Below the pieces are notes generated by a model. It saw nothing but the letters and a program-made list of their open reading frames with translations. It had not been told where the DNA came from and made no database searches. This document shows, in pieces, positions 38,101-43,901 of a DNA stretch of 43,901 nt (the first letter of the stretch is position 1; every line of letters begins with the position of its first letter). The position numbers were made by a program, and so were the translations under genes. Source of the stretch: DASSBG01 sp965651365 (lineage in GTDB: Bacteria; Pseudomonadota; Gammaproteobacteria; Xanthomonadales; Rhodanobacteraceae); the NCBI GenBank assembly GCA_965651365.1, contig CBFGSA010000006.1, positions 1-43,901 of the forward strand, in the 5' to 3' direction.

Positions 38101-38439
38101 GTTCGAGCGCCGGTCCCAGCGCACCGTCCAGCTGCCACCGAAGGTGTTGAGGAAATTGTCAACGCCAGCGTGCGAAGCGGTGTCGGCTGCCAGCGAGGTC
38201 GTTGTGTCGAGGTCGGGTTGCACCTGCAGCAGCGGTGTGACCACCGGGTGCGTCAGGTGTCCCGTATCTTTCTGGTTGGCCTCAATGGGCTGTATCGCCA
38301 GTGCCGGTAGTGCGAACATCAGCAGCACAAGAGCCAGCATTGCGCGCCAGCTTTGAGAGCAGGCTGCGCGCGAATCCAGTGGTTGCATTGTCGAGAGGGT
38401 CTGTCGTGTCGGAGGCACGGATTTTCTTTCAGTTGCCAT
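35107..38439 (-). CDS. Secreted M36 (fungalysin-type) metalloprotease with repeat-bearing C-terminus and NGFE tail
   Basis: About 1,110 residues. The start at 38439 has GGGGAGAAG upstream; the frame is open to 38823, but that part is not protein-like. A long signal peptide ends near MLALVLLMFALPALA. An FTP-type propeptide follows. The catalytic domain has His498-Glu-Trp-Gly-His502 (HEXXH) and a third zinc ligand, probably Glu519 in GTGEAVGDTF. After it come an Ig-like domain, a fibronectin III-like domain (SYNLEIATDAAF), and two copies of a ~75-residue beta repeat sharing the NGSGTI/DGSGTI motif. It ends TIFANGFELPEPPALTVQ, a variant of the DGFE tag. Likely an extracellular nutrient protease. 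Confidence 0.92.
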   Translation of the reverse strand: MATERKSVPPTRQTLSTMQPLDSRAACSQSWRAMLALVLLMFALPALAIQPIEANQKDTGHLTHPVVTPLLQVQPDLDTTTSLAADTASHAGVDNFLNTFGGSWTVRWDRRSNRPNLIQGSGIPLIPGSGNKLTNGDLGLQPAQKVDLNTLDTLVRQFAHENRQLLKIAGMDFRLDRANSAPYGDGHDHWFVTLDQYYKGVRVDGATLFFRLSHGNIVQFGSQRVAPVNIDVKPSINRDDAFNAAFKLMPFKPGARLKTVRQPGQLLIMPTMAYAQPAGTRFTGTPGQGYAHVLVWRFVYQLYDDNSTYEVLFDAHRNKLLQVRDLTSYTQATVKGGIYPDSNADPEVETPLPFVNVNNGGSKTTDMDGHYDYSGGTASISLNGKYFQMSDNCGSISLSDSSDGNLDLGASGGTDCTTPGFGGAGNTHASRTGFYHLTLINQIAQTYYPSNSWLQSKVTANMNINDQCNAFWNGFSLNFFKSGGGCSNTGELAGVFLHEWGHGMDQNTGGAASDMGTGEAVGDTFSFLYTGDACIGTNFSPGQACYNCDTGCTGVRDVSVFSTHGSPGNVVASPATIADNNGVNADRFGCPYFTPGGSPYQGPMGYEGHQESLIASSANWDLSQILVDEYGPEQGMQEMNRIWYGSLVPSKSAYQVVSGGKCNVNAEVDGCGADNWYTVFLAADDDDGNLANGTPNACRIWDAFEAHGIACGTRPTCTGGASPDFVLGTDTPEQAVCVPGQADYTINVDSRMGYSEPVTLAASNLPTGVTASFSTNPVTPGSTSTLSLTAAAGAAGGSYSITVSGTAQDSPGHSMTVDLVLTDGVPGTITLQGPMDGAANVSTEPTLSWQGAVDASSYNLEIATDAAFSNIVDSQSGLISTSYDASGLDFNTTYYWRVTGINQCGVGQPSAPSSFTTELPNSYYILANLSGLQGDSVTLKLNGGNDVTRTANGAFVFPSGVLDGQSYNIVVTDQPDNPQQTCTVENGSGTIHGQNVSDVRVTCGDYVAGFTVGGTVVGLDGSGLTLQLNGANDLSVSGNSFMFAKELADGSNYAVTVLSQPTNPTQVCAISDGSGTINGADVTNVVVNCTVDTIFANGFELPEPPALTVQ

Positions 38440-38850
38440 TGCGTTTCTTCTCCCCGAGTGCTGGAGCACAGATAGTTCGAATGTGTGTGGTCGCCCCCTG
38501 TCGCCACACGCGTGATCGTGCGACACCACTCTAGCACGCGCAAGGCGTGCGACGTCCAACCTCACGCGCGCGTGATCAATCTGTTTCTGTTCGATTTTTT
38601 GCCGCGGAGGATGAAGCCATGGTGGCGCACGCAACGGCATGCATTTTGCTTGCGTGGCATCGGCGCCGAACTGTGTTACCGTCAGTACACCTCCGGTTTC
38701 AGTGGGGCGTTGCGGCGCACCGGAGTTGAAAGCGAACGGGTCGGCATGGCCTGTCGCTGGTGGATCGGGTGGCTTTTTTGGAACTCCGCAACCTGCACCA
38801 GTGCTTCCCCGCCGACCTTGCATTCACATATCGGGTTGGGGTTGTACATC
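38440..38850. other. Divergent intergenic region of two exported-protein genes
   Basis: This 411-bp gap separates the metalloprotease and giant repeat protein genes and contains no supportable gene. Visible: a 9-bp direct repeat CGCGTGATC at 38509-38517 and 38569-38577, exactly 60 bp apart. Between them is a hairpin, GCACGC-GCAAG-GCGTGC, at 38534-38550. These could be sites for a shared regulator, but no confident -35/-10 pair is seen. Confidence 0.45.
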
Positions 38851-41800
38851 ATGAAAAGACTCTTTACGACACTGCTGGCCTTGGTTGCCGTCGTGGGTAT
38901 TGCTCATGCCGGTGTATCCAAGGACGAGGTTCTGCGCAAGCAACAGCAATTTGCGGCCAAGCTGGCCGCACAAAAGGCCGTCAGCCTGCGGACGGTTTCC
39001 GACGGCCAGTTCCAGTCCGTGCGCGTCGACGCCACAGCAGCCAATTGCGATTCGTCCACGCCCGGCATCGTCATCCACGATGACGGCGAGGCCGAAAACG
39101 GCTACGGCTGGAATGCAAGCGCCAATGTCGGCCGCTACGCCGAGAAGTTCACGCCGGTGGTGTATCCCGCCAAGGTGACGACGGTCTGCACTGCGTTCAT
39201 CACCAACGCCGGCGTCACCGATCTCAACTTTGACCTCGTCGTCTATGATGACGACGGTACCAATGGGGAGCCCGGCACCGAACTGGGACGCATGAGTTTC
39301 GTGGCCCACCCCGGTTCGATATCCGGCTTGCCGGCCACGCCGGCCTTCGAGAGCTTCGACCTGTCCAGCCTGAATCTGCAGATTGCCGACGGCAGCGTCT
39401 ACTTTTCGGTGGAATGGGATGCTTCGGTGGAACCGGGAGGCGTTTTCATCGCAGCTGACGAGAGCACATCAACTGCGCTGCAGGATGGATACTCCGGTGC
39501 CAACGGCGATCCCTGGGAGAAGATGGGCACACCGACCTCTTCCAGTCCCGACTATCGCGCCCTGTTCATCCGGCCGGCTCTGCCACCGGCAGGTCCGGGT
39601 GCGCCGGCAGTTGCGAAATCGTTCGCACCGACCCAGATTCAGGCCGGTGATGCCAGCACCCTGACCATTACCCTGCACAACGAGAGCCAGCCCACCGCGG
39701 CGGTGCTCAGCGCCGACCTGGTGGACAGCCTGCCGGTCGGCCTCGAAGTGGCCGCGACCCCGAATGCCGCCACCACCTGTACCAACGGCACCGTCACGGC
39801 ACCAGCCGCCGGGGCCAGCATCACCCTGGGCAGCGGCGCGGAAATCCCTGCCGAAGGCTCATGCACTGTTTCGGTTGACGTGACCTCCAGCACCGACGGC
39901 ACCTACCAGAACGTCATTCCGGCCGATGCGCTGCAAACCCAGCACGGCAACAATGCCAATCCGGCCACGGCCGACCTGCAGGTTGGCTATGTGTTCCCCG
40001 AGCCCTACTGCAGCATCGATTTCACGTTTGCGGTCGAGCCGATCAGTCGCTTGAACTTCGCCGACATCGACAACAGCAGCGATCCCACGGTGGACGGCTC
40101 ACCGGCGCTGGAAAACTTCACCTCGGTACTGGGGCATGTCGATCCCGGTGCGGCACTGCAGATGGTCGTCGAGGGCAACACCAACGGCGACTACACCACC
40201 GTCATCAAGGTCTACATCGACTGGAATCAGAACGGTGTATTCGATACCGATGAAGGCTATCTGATCGGCGATCTCGAGAACTCCGACGGAACCGACGGCA
40301 AGCAGGCCGTCAACGACATCACGGTGCCGCTGGACGCGCTGCCCGGCGAGACCCGGATGCGCGTGACCAAGAACTTCTCTTCTGCGGCCGACGCCTGCGG
40401 TTCCAGCAGCTTTGGTCAGGCCGAGGACTACACGCTGGACGTGGCGCCCATCAACCCGGCACCACGGGTCGACAAGGCGTTCTCGCCCACCCTGGTGCAG
40501 CCCAACGAACCCAGCACCCTGACCATCACCCTGACCAACGACCAGAACAGCGGCGATGCCACGCTGACGTCCGATTTCACCGATACCTTCCCGAGTGGCC
40601 TGGTGGTTGCCGACACGCCCAATGCCGCCACAACCTGTGGCAGCGGCAGCCTGACCGCCACCGCGGGCGCCGGGTCGGTCACCCTGGGCAGTGGCGCGAC
40701 CATACCCGGGGGCGGCAGTTGTACCGTCACGGTCGATGTGTCGTCGACCGTGGATGCCGTCTACGACAACCTGATACCGGCTGGTGCCCTGGAGACCGAT
40801 CTGGGCAACAGCCCGTTCGATGCCAGCGCCTCGCTGCAGGTTGGCTACATCTTCCCGCAGCCCTACTGCGAAGCGGACTTCCCTTCATCGGTCGAGCCGA
40901 TCACGCGGGTAATGTTTGACGGCATCGACAAGGCCAGTGATCCAACGGTCGATGGCTCACCGGCTCTGGAGAACTTCACCTCCGTGGTCGGCAACGTGCG
41001 TGCCGCCAAGACGGTGCAGATGGCGGTCGAGGGCAACACCAACGGCAATTTCACCACCGTCATCAAGGTCTATGTCGACTGGAACCAGGACGGTACATTC
41101 CAGGCTAGTGAAGGTACCCAAATTGGAACCATCAAGGACTCCGACGGCACCGACGGCCAGCAGGCCGTGGGCGACGTGGTGGTGCCGGTGGATGCGTTGA
41201 CCGGTCAAACCCGGATGCGTGTGACCAAGAAATTCAACTCTGCCGCTGACGCCTGCAACACCAGTGGCTACGGTCAGGCCGAGGACTACACCTTGCAGGT
41301 GGCTCCGGCGGTGCCCGAGGTCAGCAAGGCGTTCAGCCCGGAAACAGTGCAGATCAACACGTCGGCCACGGCCACCATCACGCTCAGCAACCCGACCGCC
41401 AACGACGCCACGCTGACCGCGGCGCTGGAAGACACCTTCCCGACCGGGCTTGACGTGAGCAACGTGTCCACCAACTGCGGCCTGGTCATGAACGCCGGCG
41501 GTGGCAGCACGAACGCCACGAACGCCAGCAAGGTGACCCTGCCAGCCGGCGTGGTTCTGCCTGCCGGCAGCTCGTGCGACATCACGGCCACGGTGCAGGC
41601 CGCGGCGGCCGGCACCTACGTCAACACGATTCCGGCAGGTGCCCTGCAAACCGACCAGGGCGACAGCCCGGAGGATGCCGAGGCGACCCTGACCGTGATC
41701 GACTCGCCGACGGTGAGCAAGGCGTTCACGCCCTCCACGGTGCAGCGCACCCAGGACAGCACGGCGGTCATCACCTTGACCAACCCGTCCTCGACGGATG

Positions 41801-43901
41801 CGACGCTGACCGCTCCGCTGACCGACAATCTGCCTGCCGGCCTGGTGGCCACCAGTGCCAGCACCACGTGTCTGGCCAGCAGCAGTTCGGCAGCCAACAT
41901 CACCGCAGACAGCTCGGTCGGCCTGCCCGCCGGGGCGGTGATCCCGGCCAATGGCTCGTGCACCCTCAGCATTACCGTGCATTCGGACCAGCTCGGCGAT
42001 TTCGTCAACGAGATTCCGGCAGGCGCACTGCAGACCGATCAGGGTGACAACTTCGCACCCGCGTCGGCAACGCTGACGGTCGAAAGGCTGGCCAGTGATC
42101 CGGTCGTCAATGCCATGCCGGACAACCTGTCGGCGGCGCAGCAGTCCAACACCACCACCACGCAGACGCTGACCATCGGCAATGCCGGCGGCAGCGAGCT
42201 GAGCTGGAACATCGACGAGGCCACCGGCCTCACGGCAACGCCGCCCAGCTTCATGAACAGTCAGGCGGTTGGTCATTCCGGTTCCAGCCTGGTCGGTGCA
42301 CGCTCGATCGGCCTGAACGGACACGGTGCGGCCGTGGTGCTCGCCGATACTGACATTTCACAGATGGACGACAACACGCCGGGAGACCAGGGCGTGTCGT
42401 GCGGCACGCAGGGGACCAGCACCGCCGACAACAGCTGGTGGCGGCGCTTCTATTTCGACGAGCATCCCCAGGTCGGGGCGACTGCCGGCGTGAAGAGCGT
42501 AACGATCTCCACGGGCAGCGTCGACGTGGGTGGCCTGCCCACGACGATCAACCTGTACACCATCCCGCACTCCACGCCGGTGGACACGATCCCGACCAGT
42601 GCGCTGACGCTGATCGGCACCACCACCACGACCGTGAGCGGTTCGCTGGCTTCGGTCACCATTCCGGTCACCGGCTCGATCGGCAACACCGCCAACTCGG
42701 ACCTGGTGGTCGAATGGCACACCGAGGGCAATGAATCGGGCGGGCAGTTCTTCCCGGGCGCCAACGCAACGCCGGAAACCCACCCGACCTTCATTTCCTC
42801 CAATACCTGTTCGATCTCCGAACCGACACCGACCACGGACATCGGCTTCCCGGACTTCCACCTGACCATGATCGTCACCGTGGGCGACGGCAGCGGCGGT
42901 GTCTGTGACGTCACCGACCTGCCCTGGCTCAGCGTCGCGCCGACCAGCGGCACGACGGCCGTCGGTGGCAGCTCTTCGGTCAACGTGAGCTTCGACTCCA
43001 CCAACCTGGCCTCGGGTACCTACACCGGCAAGCTGTGCATCAACAGCAACGATCCGGTCACCCCGGTGGTGCAGGTTCCGGTCGCGATGACGGTGGATGC
43101 CAATGATCCGGCGGCGACCGTGACCCCGGCCTCGCTGGACTTCTCGGTGGCGGCCGATGACACGGCCAGCCAGATGATCGAGATTGCCAATGCCTCCGGC
43201 AGCGATCCACTGACCTTCTCGGTCATGGCCCGCGGCAGCAACAATGCCCAGTTCCGCCTGAAGCCGTCCGATCGCGCGGTCAAGCACGCGGCCGAAGCCA
43301 ACAAGGCGCATCTGCCGTCACTGGCGGCCAGCAACACGGGAGCCGAGCCGAGCGTGCAACAGGCGCCATGGCTGCCCAAGTCGTCGCTTGCTGGACAACC
43401 GCTGGTGTTCATGCTTGATGACGGCAGTGCGGAAACCGCCATTGGTTGGGGTGTGAGCGAACCACCAAGCGAATCTATGGCGATCTTCATGAACCGTTTC
43501 GCGCCACCCACGGGAACCGGGGCCTACACCATCACCAACGTGTCGATCATGTGGCCCGATGCCAGCATGAGTGGCGCACCGATGACAGGCCTGCAAGCCA
43601 ACCTGGTGTTCTACTACGACTTTGATGCCGACGGGGATCCCAGCAATGCATTCCGCCTCGGCGGCGACACCTTGGTTCCGATCGACTCGCAAGGCCAATT
43701 CGTGAACTACCCGGTCAGCATCAGTGTGCCGGGCGATGGCGACATCTACATCGGATTTGCCGATCAGTGGGCCGAAGCCGGTGAATACACGCCGCGCATC
43801 TTCCCGGCCGCGCTGGACCAGGATGCCAGCATGGAGATGTCCTACATTTCCGCCGATTCGGAGAACCTCACCGATCTGGACAATCTGGGCAACAACGACA
43901 C
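38851..43901 (+). CDS. Giant exported multidomain repeat protein (partial, 3' end outside the window)
   Basis: The window ends inside this gene after 1,683 full codons without a stop. It starts with a Sec signal peptide (RLFTTLLALVAVVGIAHA). An N-terminal beta-sandwich follows (to about residue 250). Four conserved-repeat (DUF11/DUF7933-like) modules begin near residues 256, 542, 826 and 957, each with a [VA]xKxF[AST]P motif. The first two are each followed by a GEVED-type domain containing VYIDWNQNGVFD or VYVDWNQDGTF and ending QAEDYTL. Later come BACON/HYDIN-like segments (TLTIGNAGGSELSW; LPWLSVAPTSGTTA) and a domain near residue 1,520 (LDDGSAETAIGWG) resembling the N-terminal one (DDGEAENGYGWN). 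It is probably surface-bound or secreted; ligand unknown. I predict a DGFE-type tail. Confidence 0.88.
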   Translation, partial: MKRLFTTLLALVAVVGIAHAGVSKDEVLRKQQQFAAKLAAQKAVSLRTVSDGQFQSVRVDATAANCDSSTPGIVIHDDGEAENGYGWNASANVGRYAEKFTPVVYPAKVTTVCTAFITNAGVTDLNFDLVVYDDDGTNGEPGTELGRMSFVAHPGSISGLPATPAFESFDLSSLNLQIADGSVYFSVEWDASVEPGGVFIAADESTSTALQDGYSGANGDPWEKMGTPTSSSPDYRALFIRPALPPAGPGAPAVAKSFAPTQIQAGDASTLTITLHNESQPTAAVLSADLVDSLPVGLEVAATPNAATTCTNGTVTAPAAGASITLGSGAEIPAEGSCTVSVDVTSSTDGTYQNVIPADALQTQHGNNANPATADLQVGYVFPEPYCSIDFTFAVEPISRLNFADIDNSSDPTVDGSPALENFTSVLGHVDPGAALQMVVEGNTNGDYTTVIKVYIDWNQNGVFDTDEGYLIGDLENSDGTDGKQAVNDITVPLDALPGETRMRVTKNFSSAADACGSSSFGQAEDYTLDVAPINPAPRVDKAFSPTLVQPNEPSTLTITLTNDQNSGDATLTSDFTDTFPSGLVVADTPNAATTCGSGSLTATAGAGSVTLGSGATIPGGGSCTVTVDVSSTVDAVYDNLIPAGALETDLGNSPFDASASLQVGYIFPQPYCEADFPSSVEPITRVMFDGIDKASDPTVDGSPALENFTSVVGNVRAAKTVQMAVEGNTNGNFTTVIKVYVDWNQDGTFQASEGTQIGTIKDSDGTDGQQAVGDVVVPVDALTGQTRMRVTKKFNSAADACNTSGYGQAEDYTLQVAPAVPEVSKAFSPETVQINTSATATITLSNPTANDATLTAALEDTFPTGLDVSNVSTNCGLVMNAGGGSTNATNASKVTLPAGVVLPAGSSCDITATVQAAAAGTYVNTIPAGALQTDQGDSPEDAEATLTVIDSPTVSKAFTPSTVQRTQDSTAVITLTNPSSTDATLTAPLTDNLPAGLVATSASTTCLASSSSAANITADSSVGLPAGAVIPANGSCTLSITVHSDQLGDFVNEIPAGALQTDQGDNFAPASATLTVERLASDPVVNAMPDNLSAAQQSNTTTTQTLTIGNAGGSELSWNIDEATGLTATPPSFMNSQAVGHSGSSLVGARSIGLNGHGAAVVLADTDISQMDDNTPGDQGVSCGTQGTSTADNSWWRRFYFDEHPQVGATAGVKSVTISTGSVDVGGLPTTINLYTIPHSTPVDTIPTSALTLIGTTTTTVSGSLASVTIPVTGSIGNTANSDLVVEWHTEGNESGGQFFPGANATPETHPTFISSNTCSISEPTPTTDIGFPDFHLTMIVTVGDGSGGVCDVTDLPWLSVAPTSGTTAVGGSSSVNVSFDSTNLASGTYTGKLCINSNDPVTPVVQVPVAMTVDANDPAATVTPASLDFSVAADDTASQMIEIANASGSDPLTFSVMARGSNNAQFRLKPSDRAVKHAAEANKAHLPSLAASNTGAEPSVQQAPWLPKSSLAGQPLVFMLDDGSAETAIGWGVSEPPSESMAIFMNRFAPPTGTGAYTITNVSIMWPDASMSGAPMTGLQANLVFYYDFDADGDPSNAFRLGGDTLVPIDSQGQFVNYPVSISVPGDGDIYIGFADQWAEAGEYTPRIFPAALDQDASMEMSYISADSENLTDLDNLGNND
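39601..42090 (+). repeat. Internal repeat array of the giant exported protein
   Basis: Four modules, with the conserved Lys codon at 39616, 40474, 41326 and 41719. The spacing is 858, 852 and 393 bp: modules A and B include a GEVED domain, C and D do not. A and B keep long stretches of near-identical DNA (for example around 40081-40120 and 40939-40978), which points to a fairly recent duplication. Confidence 0.8.

Noticed and set aside
38547..38729. 60-codon open frame in the divergent intergenic region
   Set aside because: There is no ribosome binding site, no recognisable composition, and it overlaps the likely control region.

Overview
The window reads as chromosomal DNA from a GC-rich gammaproteobacterium, most likely of the Xanthomonadales/Lysobacterales group. 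This rests on recalled gene order (pgeF-clpB, pcm-tolC, hemA/prfA back to back with lipoprotein-lolB-ispE-tRNA-Gln-prs, fis-purH), on protein character and on Xanthomonad-like intergenic repeats. No database search was possible. I see no prophage, integrase, transposase gene, rRNA or CRISPR array. Most of the window is a housekeeping backbone, interrupted by patches of exported or accessory genes.

Layout. 1-7522: pgeF, clpB behind a clear heat-shock promoter, an MFS transporter, an FmdB-type zinc ribbon protein and aspS, closed by a bidirectional terminator shared with tolC. 7537-11545: tolC and a pcm-like methyltransferase on the minus strand, a small unknown gene divergent from a TetR regulator with a candidate operator between them, and ssb. 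11901-14683: two overlapping exported amidohydrolase genes; the second has lost most of its metal ligands. 14747-18248 (minus): a TPR-methyltransferase, a secreted protein with a DGFE tail, an Hcp-fold protein with a Sec signal peptide, and a TMEM175-type channel. 18431-20323: a secreted subtilase-like protein with the same tail. 20370-22345 (minus): ABC permease, ABC ATPase and YtrA-type GntR regulator, apparently transcribed without a leader, divergent from an unknown gene. 23063-24281: a VOC protein, moaB, and a composite REP/MITE-like element. 24282-26635 (minus): hemA-prfA. 26746-31004 (plus): TPR lipoprotein, lolB, ispE, tRNA-Gln (overlapping the end of ispE) and prs, followed by a 7-bp minisatellite. 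31294-34125 (minus): purH, fis and a DUF3426 zinc ribbon protein. 34194-34997: mazG. 35107-38439 (minus): an M36 metalloprotease. 38851 to the window end: the first 1,683 codons of a giant exported repeat protein.

How the parts fit together. The core genes cover protein quality control (ClpB), translation (AspS, RF1, tRNA-Gln), tetrapyrrole, isoprenoid, PRPP and purine synthesis, lipoprotein sorting (LolB) and nucleotide sanitation (MazG). The accessory layer is largely secretory. Three exported proteins, otherwise unrelated, end in nearly the same short sequence, D-x-[ILM]-F-A-[DN]-G-F-E plus a short tail. This looks like a C-terminal tag and is my best candidate for an underexplored system. 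I believe similar tails occur in other Xanthomonadales proteins, but I cannot say whether the tag has been formally described.
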